From an uncultured Erythrobacter sp. (GTDB lineage: Bacteria; Pseudomonadota; Alphaproteobacteria; Sphingomonadales; Sphingomonadaceae): DNA of 64,000 bases. The stretch spans positions 1,136,733-1,200,732 of the forward strand of contig CANNCZ010000002.1 of assembly GCA_947503275.1 (NCBI GenBank), read 5' to 3'. Below are positions 17,800-26,004 of the stretch, one piece after another. Made by a program: the position numbers and the translations under genes. Below the pieces are notes generated by a model that was given only the letters and a program-made list of their open reading frames with translations, ran no database searches and had not been told where the DNA came from. Numbering within the stretch: the stretch's first letter is position 1; each line of letters starts with the position of its first letter.

Positions 17800-18666
17800 A
17801 TGAAACTGAAGCTCCTTGGTTCACTCGCGATGCTTACTGCTGGCACCGCGCTTACCCTATCCGCTGGCCCCGCTGCTGCTGATGCTCATACTGAAGCGGC
17901 GGCACCTGATATTGCCGACGTGCTTGCGGCGGATTTCCGCGACGCTGACCGTGCGCGCGACCAATATCGCCGCCCGGCCGAAACGCTCGCATTCTTTGGC
18001 GTTGAGCCGACCATGACCGTGGCGGAATATGGCCCCGGTGGCGGATGGTACACCCGTGTGCTTGCGCCGTATTTGATGCCCGCTGGCAAATACATCGCCT
18101 TTAACGCGAACAGCGATGCGCGCACTTACCGCACCCGCGCGCAAGAGGCGCGTTCAAAGGCTTGGACTGAAACCTTTAAGGCAAGTTTTGCCGAAGGAAT
18201 GTCGGTCGATGCCGACGATGTGGTCGCGTTTGAAACCGACGAAATGCCCGAAGATGTCGCGGGTACTGTCGATCGCGTGCTGATCTTCCGTTCGATGCAT
18301 GGCCTCAACATTGGCAACAATGCCGATGAAGTACTCGGTGCGGCGCGGATGCTGCTCAAGGATGACGGCATGGTCGGTGTGGTACAGCACCGCGCGCCCG
18401 AGGGTGCGAGCTATGACGATTATGGCGCGCGCCAACGCGGCTATATGCGCAAACAAGACGTGGTCGCGATTTTCGAGGCCAACGGCTTTGAGCTTGCAGC
18501 TGAAAGCGAAATCAATGCCAACCCAGCTGATCCCGCCAATTGGGAGCGCGGCGTTTGGACGCTGCCACCGGTGCTGGCAACCGGCGAAGATGACGAACGT
18601 CGCAGCGAATATCTCGCCATCGGTGAAAGTGATCGGATGACGCTGCTATTCAAAAAGGCTGACTGA
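17800..18666 (+). CDS. Exported SAM-methyltransferase-fold protein (COG4798 type)
   Basis: 288 residues. A clear signal peptide (MKLKLLGSLAMLTAGTALTL, cleavage near AAADA) precedes a Rossmann methyltransferase-like domain with motif I VAEYGPGGGWYTRVLAPY, close to the COG4798 group of predicted methyltransferases. A methyltransferase in the periplasm has no obvious SAM supply, so the enzymatic role there is unclear. The RBS AGAGGAA lies upstream of the ATG. aguB follows after 17 bases. Confidence 0.8.
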   Translation: MKLKLLGSLAMLTAGTALTLSAGPAAADAHTEAAAPDIADVLAADFRDADRARDQYRRPAETLAFFGVEPTMTVAEYGPGGGWYTRVLAPYLMPAGKYIAFNANSDARTYRTRAQEARSKAWTETFKASFAEGMSVDADDVVAFETDEMPEDVAGTVDRVLIFRSMHGLNIGNNADEVLGAARMLLKDDGMVGVVQHRAPEGASYDDYGARQRGYMRKQDVVAIFEANGFELAAESEINANPADPANWERGVWTLPPVLATGEDDERRSEYLAIGESDRMTLLFKKAD

Positions 18667-18683
18667 CGCTATCGGGCGGTGAT

Positions 18684-19565
18684 ATGAGCAAACTCACTAT
18701 CGCCGCCCTACAGCTTGCGCTTGGTCGCGCGGAGGAAGCGGACAATATCGCCGCGACTGCCGCTTTGGTCGAACAAGCGGCCGCGCGCGGGGCTAAGCTG
18801 GTCCTGCCGCCTGAACTATTTAGTGGCCCCTATTTCTGCCGGGTTGAAGATGAGGCGTTGTTCGCGCTCGCCCGTCCCGTCGCAGAGCACCCCAGTGTTA
18901 TCGCAATGCAGGAACTGGCCGCGCGATTGCAGATTGCCATCCCCACCAGCTTTTTTGAGCGCGATGGGCACCATTACTACAACTCGCTCGCCATGATCGG
19001 TCCCGATGGGGCGATCATGGGCACCTATCGCAAAAGTCACATTCCCGATGGACCGGGCTATGAGGAAAAGTTCTATTTTCGACCCGGCAATGACGGTTTC
19101 AAAGTATGGGATATTCCCTGTGATGATCTAGGGGGCGATGATGGCGACACAGTGCGCATTGGCGTGGGCATATGCTGGGACCAATGGTATCCCGAATGCG
19201 CGCGTGTGATGGCGCTTAAAGGCGCAGAAGTGCTGCTTTATCCCACCGCAATCGGGTCAGAGCCCTATGACGACAATCTCGACACAAGCCGCATGTGGCG
19301 GCGGGCAATGGTCGGTCATGCGGTTTCGAACTGCATGCCAGTGATCGCAGCCAACCGGGTCGGGACAGAGGGCGATCAAAGCTTTTACGGCCACTCCTTC
19401 ATCGCCGATGAATGGGGCGATCTGGTTGAAAGTTTCGGTGACGGTGAAGAGGGCGTACTCATCACCACACTCGACCTAGCGCGCGCAGCCAAGCACCGGG
19501 CGGGGATGGGTTTTTTCCGCGACCGCCGCCCGCATCTTTATGGCCGCATCGCCGAAGACATTTGA
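18684..19565 (+). CDS. aguB: N-carbamoylputrescine amidase
   Basis: 293 residues of the nitrilase superfamily with the Glu-Lys-Cys triad visible: E44 in LPPELF, K117 in YRKSHIP and C164 in VGICWDQWYPE. The WDQWYPE context and DGPGYEEKFYF are typical of AguB, which hydrolyses N-carbamoylputrescine to putrescine, CO2 and ammonia. The agmatine deiminase partner (aguA) is not in the window. folK begins 6 bases after its stop. Confidence 0.9.
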   Translation: MSKLTIAALQLALGRAEEADNIAATAALVEQAAARGAKLVLPPELFSGPYFCRVEDEALFALARPVAEHPSVIAMQELAARLQIAIPTSFFERDGHHYYNSLAMIGPDGAIMGTYRKSHIPDGPGYEEKFYFRPGNDGFKVWDIPCDDLGGDDGDTVRIGVGICWDQWYPECARVMALKGAEVLLYPTAIGSEPYDDNLDTSRMWRRAMVGHAVSNCMPVIAANRVGTEGDQSFYGHSFIADEWGDLVESFGDGEEGVLITTLDLARAAKHRAGMGFFRDRRPHLYGRIAEDI

Positions 19566-19571
19566 AGCTTC

Positions 19572-20036
19572 ATGAGCAGCACTTACCTCATCGCGCTAGG
19601 CTCTAACCGACGGCATCATCGCTACGGATTGCCCCGCGCTGTCGTGCAAACGGCGATGGAGGAATGCAGCGCGCTGGGCACAGTCACCGCGCGCTCGTCC
19701 ATCATTGAGACTGCGCCGCTGGGTGCAGCGCAGCGATGTTTTGCCAATGGCGCCTGTGTTCTGGACAGTGAGTATGACCCGTTGGCTTTGCTCAGCGGAC
19801 TAAAACGGATGGAGCGCGAGATGGGACGGCGTCCCGGTCAGCGTTGGGGCGACCGAGTGATCGATCTCGACATAATCCTATGGAGCGGGGGACGATTTGA
19901 GTCCCGTGATCTCACCATTCCGCACCGCGAATTCAGAACGCGCGATTTTGTGCTCACCCCCGCGGCCGCTATCGCGCCCAATTGGCGTGACCCGGTAACT
20001 GGCCGCACAATCCGTCAGCTCGCAGCCCGGCTCTAA
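19572..20036 (+). CDS. folK: 7,8-dihydro-6-hydroxymethylpterin pyrophosphokinase
   Basis: 154 residues. LIALGSN at the N-terminus, RREMGRRPGQRWGDR-like central segment and VIDLDIILW are the HPPK signature, which binds ATP, Mg2+ and pterin. It performs the pyrophosphorylation step before folP in folate synthesis. The C-terminal IPHREFRTRDFVLTP is also typical. It is closely spaced behind aguB, which may be only a shared transcript. Confidence 0.92.
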   Translation: MSSTYLIALGSNRRHHRYGLPRAVVQTAMEECSALGTVTARSSIIETAPLGAAQRCFANGACVLDSEYDPLALLSGLKRMEREMGRRPGQRWGDRVIDLDIILWSGGRFESRDLTIPHREFRTRDFVLTPAAAIAPNWRDPVTGRTIRQLAARL

Positions 20037-20043
20037 CCCGCGC

Positions 20044-20080
20044 AAAAGAAAACGCCCCGCCAGTTTCCCGGCAGGGCGTT
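20044..20080 (-). terminator. Intrinsic terminator of the PEP-CTERM gene
   Basis: An 11-base stem with one mismatch (20051-20061 with 20070-20080) encloses an 8-base loop. On the minus strand it is followed by TTTCTTTT, so it acts for the gene ending at 20114. Confidence 0.82.
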
Positions 20081-20113
20081 CTCGCAGATACAGAAGACCA
20101 ATTCTGTAGAAAC

Positions 20114-20632
20114 TTAAGCGGCGCTCGCTTTGATGCGGCGACGACGGCCAAGGCCCAGTGCCACCAGAGCCAGACCGAACAGGCCAAGCATGCCCGGTGC
20201 CGGGACGTCGACTACGCGGTAGTCGCCGACCTTCTTGACATAATCGCCAGCAATCACGGGATCACCCCACCATGACCACAGATTGATGCGGCCATCGCGG
20301 TTGGTTTTCAGCATCCATGGATGCGTGCGGTTACCGTTGACGGTGGTTGGCGTGTAATCGGTGCCGCGAATGTTGCGGGTGCCGGTCATTTCGCTCAACG
20401 TGAAGGAGAAGGTTGGGTTCTCGCCACCTTGGAAGGCACCGAGTTCTTCGCCAGCAAATGCGACGTCGATGTTGTTGCCGACCCATGTGCCGGTTTTGGC
20501 ATCGGTGTCGATCGTCATCACGTCGCCATTGGTCATTTCATATTCGAAAATCGCAGCCGATGCTGGCGCTGCGGCCATCATGCTGCCTGCAGCCAATGCA
20601 ATCGCTGCTGTCTTTGCAAGTTTGGTCATCAT
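20114..20632 (-). CDS. PEP-CTERM (VPAP-type) sorted exported protein
   Basis: 172 residues. The signal peptide (KTAAIALAAGSMMAAAPASA) is followed by a beta-rich mature domain and a C-terminal sorting signal: VPAPGMLGLFGLALVALGLG and then the basic cluster RRRR. This is a PEP-CTERM variant recognised by exosortase/archaeosortase systems that process secreted, often biofilm-linked proteins. No exosortase gene is in the window. GGGGG lies just upstream of the two consecutive ATG codons; either could start. The TPR lipoprotein gene is divergent. Confidence 0.88.
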   Translation of the reverse strand: MMTKLAKTAAIALAAGSMMAAAPASAAIFEYEMTNGDVMTIDTDAKTGTWVGNNIDVAFAGEELGAFQGGENPTFSFTLSEMTGTRNIRGTDYTPTTVNGNRTHPWMLKTNRDGRINLWSWWGDPVIAGDYVKKVGDYRVVDVPAPGMLGLFGLALVALGLGRRRRIKASAA

Positions 20633-20863
20633 TAACCCCCAATCCTAATCAGTTATTGGCGAGCGCGTTAAAGGCCGCCGGAATTCAGTCACCCATTTGG
20701 TAAACATAAGTAAGCAAACGGCGTGCCAAAGCAGCTAAAACCCAGTATTTCCGCTCCACACAAAGGTTAACGGCGCAAGGCGTAAAACCGGTCATGTAAG
20801 AAATTCCGACGATTTTAGGCGTGAGAACGGTGCGTTAAGCATCTCACGCTAAAAAGTCGCCGC

Positions 20864-22414
20864 ATGACTTTTCGTACCCCATTCATGAAATCGAGCGCCG
20901 CACTGGCGCTGGCTCTGACCCCGTTAATCGCTGGATGCGATACGGGGCCAAGCGACCCTCTGGCCGCTGCGGAAGCGGCGTTGGCTAATGGCGAACCGCG
21001 CACTGCGCTTGATCTGATCGGACAGGCGATTGAGGCGGACCCTGACAATCCGGCGGTGCGCATGGTCGCGGGCGATGCTGCGATGGCATTGGGCAATCCT
21101 GACCGCGCGATCACCGAATTCGAAAGGGTGCCACAAGACGCCGCGACCTATTCGCTGGCTCGGGCCAAGCTGGCCGAGGCTCAGATAATGGGCAATTACC
21201 TTGAGGCGGCAGGTGAGACGGTCGAATCCCTCATCATGGACAATCCGATGGCTTACACAGCCAAGATTGGATTTCTGTTCTCGCAAGGCGATGCGGACAC
21301 GGGTTTTGCGCTGCTTGAGCAAGGGCTCGAACAATTCCCCGAAGACTCACGGCTGGTAACCATCGATGCAGAGCAGCTTTGGGCACAGGGCAAAGCGGAG
21401 GAAACCTTTGCGCGGCTCGAACCGGTTCTGGCGATCCGACCCGCAGTCCCTCAGGCACATCTGTTCGCGGGGCAATTACGCCTGAGTTCGCGTGATGCGA
21501 GGGAGGCTGAAACCCATTTCGAGCAAGTCCTGAGCGTGCGGCCCATGCACCAAACCGCAATGCTGGCGATGGCAGCAATTGCGCGCGACAGAGGCGACAC
21601 ACAGGAAGCGGGAAATTGGATCAATAAAGCCAATGAAGCGGGCCGACCGCATCCCATCGGACTGCTATTCGCTGCGCAAATGGCCTATGACGCAGGCGAG
21701 ATTTCGCGCGCATTCGAACTGATCGAGCAAGCACCACCTGTATTCTCAGGCGAGCCAGAATTCGCGCGCCTGCGAGGCATGATCGATGCCGCGCGCGACC
21801 AACACGCTATGGCTGCGCTAGCGCTGGGCGATTTTGTCGAGGAAACCGGCGGCGACCCATTGGCGCGGCAGGTGCTTGCCAATAGTCTGGCCGAACAGGG
21901 CCAATTTGACGAAGCCTGGGACGCTATCGCCCCCGTGATCGATCACCCTCAGACCGACGGAACTGGGTTGATCCTCGCGCTAAGACTGGCGGACCAGACG
22001 GGCAAAGGTGATGTCGCACAGATCCGCGCGCTGATCGAACGGCGAGGCTCGACAGTCTCGATCGCCGAAGAGATGCGCGAAGCGGGCGCGGCCATCCGGG
22101 CTGGCGACTGGGCCAAGGCGGATGGCATTTATGCTCCTCTCCTTGAGGGCGCGGGTAAGTCCGATCCAGCGCTGCTCAACAATGCCGCCGCTGTGAAGAC
22201 CAAGCTGGGCGAACATGGCGAAGCGGTTTCGCTCGCACGCCGAGCGCTTGCCGCGGCTCCCAACAGCCCGGAGATCATGGATACGCTGGGTTGGGCTTTG
22301 TGGAAACAGGGCGGAGCGGTGGCAGAGGCTAGAACACTTTTGACAAAGGCGCGTGAGGGCGCTCCGACCAATCGTGAAATTGCCGAACATTGGGCGATTG
22401 CTCACGCAGAATAG
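20864..22414 (+). CDS. TPR-repeat lipoprotein
   Basis: 516 residues. The lipobox LIAGC follows a hydrophobic segment, so the protein should be lipid-anchored in the envelope. The rest is a series of tetratricopeptide-like helices (for example PDNPAVRMVAGDAAMALGNPDRAI), ending with the strong repeat SPEIMDTLGWALWKQGGAVAEA. It resembles, at about half the size, the TPR lipoproteins associated with PEP-CTERM/exosortase loci, and it is divergent from a PEP-CTERM gene. That link is inference. No clear SD; an in-frame ATG at 20885 is an alternative start. Confidence 0.82.
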   Translation: MTFRTPFMKSSAALALALTPLIAGCDTGPSDPLAAAEAALANGEPRTALDLIGQAIEADPDNPAVRMVAGDAAMALGNPDRAITEFERVPQDAATYSLARAKLAEAQIMGNYLEAAGETVESLIMDNPMAYTAKIGFLFSQGDADTGFALLEQGLEQFPEDSRLVTIDAEQLWAQGKAEETFARLEPVLAIRPAVPQAHLFAGQLRLSSRDAREAETHFEQVLSVRPMHQTAMLAMAAIARDRGDTQEAGNWINKANEAGRPHPIGLLFAAQMAYDAGEISRAFELIEQAPPVFSGEPEFARLRGMIDAARDQHAMAALALGDFVEETGGDPLARQVLANSLAEQGQFDEAWDAIAPVIDHPQTDGTGLILALRLADQTGKGDVAQIRALIERRGSTVSIAEEMREAGAAIRAGDWAKADGIYAPLLEGAGKSDPALLNNAAAVKTKLGEHGEAVSLARRALAAAPNSPEIMDTLGWALWKQGGAVAEARTLLTKAREGAPTNREIAEHWAIAHAE

Positions 22415-22552
22415 CGGCGAATTACCGGGCAGATTGGTGCATGATGCAAACAATCCGCACGAGTAGCTTGACCGCCAGCCTCGCCCTGCCTAGGTGAGCG
22501 CCTCTGCGCGGCCAGAGATTCTCAAAACCGCGCCGCGTTACCGCACCCATGG

Positions 22553-22628
22553 GGGTCCTTAGCTCAGTCGGTAGAGCAACTGACTTTTAATCAGTAGGTC
22601 GCTGGTTCGAACCCAGCAGGACTCACCA
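22553..22628 (+). tRNA. tRNA-Lys (anticodon TTT)
   Basis: Full cloverleaf. The acceptor GGGTCCT (22553-22559) pairs with AGGACTC (22618-22624) with one G-T pair. The D arm has AGTCGGTAGA, the anticodon loop CTTTTAA gives TTT, and the T arm GCTGG-TTCGAAC-CCAGC is perfect. The CCA end is encoded (22626-22628). A recombinase gene lies 190 bases downstream, so its 3' end may be an integration site. Confidence 0.97.
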
Positions 22629-22814
22629 CCTATTCCTTTAAAACCAATGCTCTAGCGTGTCCATGAACACGTTTCTGGAAACTCTGCCTGTTTTCCGTGG
22701 GTTAGCGCAGATTAGATCAGTGCAGGCTGCAACCAGAGACGCAGTGACCTACCAAATCGCGGTAGAAATGTGCGAAGTTCTCCCAGTTCGATTTGGTGAC
22801 CTACTGCTTTGTTT

Positions 22815-24461
22815 TCAGATAGCTGGGAAGCCGAGCGCTAAACGTTGTTCTGCGAAGCGGATCGGGAGATCAGCCATGCGCCATAGGTTGCGGGGACTGA
22901 GATCTTTCGGCTGACTCCCGTTCAAGATCGATCGGATGATATTCGGATCGAGATAGCTCAAGCGAGCAAGGCGCTGTAGATGGCGAAGCCTAGTGGGCTT
23001 AGTCAACAGGACTGCTTCCTCGCCCATTTCGAGTAGCTCGTCGCGGGCCGAAAATGCCCGCCCGAGCATTTCGACCAAGCGATCATCAGTTGTCACACCC
23101 TTTTGCTGAGATGGCTGCAAACGCATCCGAGGCTCGTGCCCATAGTTCTGACGGACGAGGGTTATCTTGAAGCCCGCTTTGATTGGTCTGGTTTCATTGC
23201 TTACAACGACACCCAATGCAGCAGCCGGTTCAAACGACCCTTCGATCTCGTTCTCGCTGACAGTAACCCGAAGGCCTAGTTGGGTTAGGACCTCGCTAGC
23301 CCTACTCACCGGAAGTTGCTCGACCTCGGCGGCCAATTTCGCGGCCCTTGCGAAGGCGGCCTTCTTGTCAACAGCCGATCTTGAAATAACCTGCTCCCGC
23401 ATATTAGCGTTGGTGCGCAACCATTTTGAGATTGCTTGCCGGATCGCTTGTTCGATTTCACCAGCGGGCAGTCTTAACGCAGGGGCCTCTGCATCATCAT
23501 TCATATTGGAAGCGTAATAGGTGTAGCGTCGTCCATGGTTTTTGGTGTGTGTAGGAGACATGGGACGACCGCGGTCGTCAAAGATCATTCCAGCGAGAAG
23601 CGCCATTCTTCGCTTAGGCCCGCCTCCCGATCCAAGCGACGTGCGATCCACTAGCTTGGCTTGCACCGCATCGAAGAGATCGCGCTCGACAATTGCTTCA
23701 TGCTGACCTGAATAGATTTTATCCTTATGGCGCACTTCGCCAACATAGTTTGGATTCGAGAGCAGATGTTTGAGCGCGCCACGTTTGATTGGGTTGCCGC
23801 CCATCGCATTGCCTTTTTTGGAGATGCGTCGTTTGCTGACGAACCCATCTCTACTAAGCTCCTCAACCAGCGCCTTGATCGAGTCTGCCTCAATATAGCG
23901 GCGCATAATCTCTCGGACGGTCTCAGCCTCTTCTGGGATAACGACAAGCTTGCGATCAATCGCTTCATATCCAAGAGGCACTCCGCCGCCCATCCACATG
24001 CCCTTGGCCTTGGAAGCGGCAATCTTATCGCGGATACGCTCTGCCCCAACTTCGCGCTCAAACTGGGCAAAAGACAGAAGAACACTGAGCGTAAGTCGGC
24101 CCATCGAGCTGGTGGTGGAGAACGCCTGCGTCACGCTTACGAATGAGGCTTCTGCCTGGTCCAACACATCTACGATCTTGGCAAAGTCAGCGAGGCTTCG
24201 GGTCAGTCGGTCAATCTTGTACACGACCACCACATCGATCTTGCCTGATCGCACATCGTCTAGAAGCTGTTCCAGCGCAGGTCGTTCAAGCGTGCCGCCA
24301 GAGTGCCCGCCATCGTCGTAGAGTTCTGGCAAGAGCGTCCAGCCCTCATGTTGCTGGCTGAGTACGTACGCGGCGCATGCTTCCCTTTGAGCATCGAGGC
24401 GGTTGAAGTCTTTATCCAGGCCCTCATCTGTCGACTTTCGGGTGTAGATAGCGCAGCGCAG
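22815..24461 (-). CDS. Large serine recombinase with no standard start codon
   Basis: A resolvase/invertase-type catalytic domain (RCAIYTRKSTDEG with the nucleophile Ser, DAQREACAAYV, YKIDRLTRSLADFAKIV, FAQFEREVGAERIRDKI) is followed by a recombinase domain (LKHLLSNPNYVGEVRHKD) and a long C-terminal DNA-binding part. Between the in-frame TGA (24495-24497) and the catalytic Ser there is no ATG, GTG or TTG. The only candidates are CTG 24461 (used here, about 548 residues), CTG 24488, or ATA 24482, which would overlap the DUF2924 stop as ATAG. The next TTG, at 24332, lies after the nucleophile. The gene either uses a rare start or is silenced. Confidence 0.8.
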   Translation of the reverse strand: MRCAIYTRKSTDEGLDKDFNRLDAQREACAAYVLSQQHEGWTLLPELYDDGGHSGGTLERPALEQLLDDVRSGKIDVVVVYKIDRLTRSLADFAKIVDVLDQAEASFVSVTQAFSTTSSMGRLTLSVLLSFAQFEREVGAERIRDKIAASKAKGMWMGGGVPLGYEAIDRKLVVIPEEAETVREIMRRYIEADSIKALVEELSRDGFVSKRRISKKGNAMGGNPIKRGALKHLLSNPNYVGEVRHKDKIYSGQHEAIVERDLFDAVQAKLVDRTSLGSGGGPKRRMALLAGMIFDDRGRPMSPTHTKNHGRRYTYYASNMNDDAEAPALRLPAGEIEQAIRQAISKWLRTNANMREQVISRSAVDKKAAFARAAKLAAEVEQLPVSRASEVLTQLGLRVTVSENEIEGSFEPAAALGVVVSNETRPIKAGFKITLVRQNYGHEPRMRLQPSQQKGVTTDDRLVEMLGRAFSARDELLEMGEEAVLLTKPTRLRHLQRLARLSYLDPNIIRSILNGSQPKDLSPRNLWRMADLPIRFAEQRLALGFPAI

Positions 24462-24474
24462 CTTCTTATCGGCC

Positions 24475-24927
24475 CTAGCTATTGGCAGCGACCTTCAGCT
24501 CACCGAGCCTCGGGCTGTTTAATCCAAAGAAACGCGGGCCTGACCACCTGGCCCCAGTTATGTGACTTGCCACCGCGCTCAATGAGCTGAACGTTTGTCC
24601 CCTATACTCACAGCCGTTTTCCAGCAGGACGACCTCATGCATTTCTCCATGCCATGTTCGCGATAGCCATGCCCCTGGCTTGGCCTCGGTTGACACTCGC
24701 CTCTCTTTGCGGCGCTCATCCTTGCGGCCAAGCGCGCCGAGTTGGCGTAATTCTGCCATCGTAAGTCTACCGGCTTCTCGCTCCTGGTAGTGGGCAGCTA
24801 AAGCGCGCTGAACTAGCGGCAAGCTAAATGACGCAGGCGCTGGCCTCGGAAACGCATTGCGCCATTCCAAGCGGAGCTCCGGAGTTTTCATTTGCTCGAG
24901 AGCGCTAATCTTTTCTTCGATATCCAT
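24475..24927 (-). CDS. DUF2924 protein paired with the serine recombinase
   Basis: 150 residues; DUF2924 is recognised from the C-terminal AKPGAWLSRTWHGEMHEVVL and YRGQTFSSLSAVASHITGARWSGPRFFGL. In alphaproteobacteria this family is almost always encoded directly upstream of a large serine recombinase and probably acts as its accessory or DNA-binding partner; the precise role is unknown. The stop overlaps or abuts the recombinase reading frame, indicating translational coupling. The N-terminal half is charged and helical. Confidence 0.85.
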   Translation of the reverse strand: MDIEEKISALEQMKTPELRLEWRNAFPRPAPASFSLPLVQRALAAHYQEREAGRLTMAELRQLGALGRKDERRKERRVSTEAKPGAWLSRTWHGEMHEVVLLENGCEYRGQTFSSLSAVASHITGARWSGPRFFGLNSPRLGELKVAANS

Positions 24928-25027
24928 GGCTGCAAGAATGCTCGAGTACCGCCACTAGTCGAGTGGTTTGTGCTTTCATCTTCTCTTTGCAATGGACTTG
25001 TGCCGGAGTTCGAGCACTACCGTGCTC

Positions 25028-25192
25028 ATGGACGACATTGATCGCGAACTCGTTGGCCTGCTTTGCACTAAGATCGGCATGTTTATGGAGGACTACCGCG
25101 CACTGGCGATAACAATTGGAAACCACATTGAAGACAAGCGGAAAGCAGCAATCAATAATCTATTGATGCCGCCAAAAAGATCTCGGCCCTGA
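25028..25192 (+). CDS. Possible small protein divergent from DUF2924
   Basis: 54 residues from ATG 25028 (MDDIDRELVGLLCTKIGMFM). The amino-acid composition is protein-like, and small proteins of this kind often sit next to DUF2924/recombinase pairs. No Shine-Dalgarno sequence is visible and the family is not recognised. The rest of 24928-25343 holds nothing else I can support. Confidence 0.3.
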   Translation: MDDIDRELVGLLCTKIGMFMEDYRALAITIGNHIEDKRKAAINNLLMPPKRSRP

Positions 25193-25343
25193 CAGCCGCA
25201 GCTCAGTCCATCACGGAATGACAGCAATGCGCCCCAGATCCAGCCATTCACGACCAACTTGGTCGATCTCGAAAGCGGAAGTACGCATGACTTTTCCATT
25301 TGAGCGAGTTCAAGGTGCAGCCCTTTCGAGGTAGATTATTCGA

Positions 25344-25988
25344 CTAAGTTGGCCCCAGCCCCAACATGGCGTTGAACCCATCGATGAGCTGAGAGATTTC
25401 TTCCTCGTCCTTGTGGTGGCTCATGGCGGTGCCCAGCCCATTGAACAGGAACGCCATCAGCAATTCGGCAGTGGGTTTGGTCGATACGCTTCTCGGTAGG
25501 TCGCCAGCGGCCAACCGGCATTCGACAATCTCCACAAAGTGAGAAATATAGGCTTCACGCAATCTGAGGATTTCCGCAAACCGGTGCGGGTCCTGATGGA
25601 TCTTGAGCTGGGCGGCCGAGATCAGCAAGGGATAGCGGAACCATCCGGTTTGATCAGTCCTGATGAGATCAAGCACCGCTAGAAGTTTTGACCGCCAATC
25701 CCCTGCCGCTTGAACCGCCGCTTCAATCGCTTTCACGTTGGTCTCCATCATGTGAATGATCGTCGCGAAGAACAAATCATCCTTTGACGAAAAGTGGTTG
25801 TAAATCGCAGTCGAGGTCAGGCCCACATTGTTGGCTATAGCCTCCAGGCTAACCTCTGAATGCTCTGCACGACTGAACTCTTTCGCAGCTGAACGCAGCA
25901 GGTTCAGCCGTGTTTCGCGTCCAGATACCCGCGGGGGCCGGCCTCTCCTGCGTTTTTCTTTCACTGGGGTCTGTGCCTGCGTCGTCAT
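25344..25988 (-). CDS. TetR/AcrR family transcriptional regulator
   Basis: 214 residues from ATG 25988; the longer frame would run into the DUF3604 gene. A basic tail (VKEKRRRGRPPR) precedes the TetR helix-turn-helix: VSLEAIANNVGLTSTAIYNH and FSSKDDLF. The C-terminal half (AFLFNGLGTAMSHHKDEEE) is the usual ligand-binding/dimer domain. It lies 16 bases downstream of the DUF3604 gene on the same strand and opposite the TonB receptor. It most likely represses both by binding the AT-rich repeats at about 27905-27935. Confidence 0.88.
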   Translation of the reverse strand: MTTQAQTPVKEKRRRGRPPRVSGRETRLNLLRSAAKEFSRAEHSEVSLEAIANNVGLTSTAIYNHFSSKDDLFFATIIHMMETNVKAIEAAVQAAGDWRSKLLAVLDLIRTDQTGWFRYPLLISAAQLKIHQDPHRFAEILRLREAYISHFVEIVECRLAAGDLPRSVSTKPTAELLMAFLFNGLGTAMSHHKDEEEISQLIDGFNAMLGLGPT

Positions 25989-26004
25989 GGTGCAATGATC
26001 ATCT

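Noticed and set aside
22656..22671. Small inverted repeat CGTGT...ACACG after tRNA-Lys
   Set aside because: Only 5 bp and no T run; not a convincing terminator or attachment site.
24905..25126. 73-residue minus-strand frame upstream of DUF2924
   Set aside because: It overlaps the DUF2924 start and has no domain, signal or ribosome binding site.
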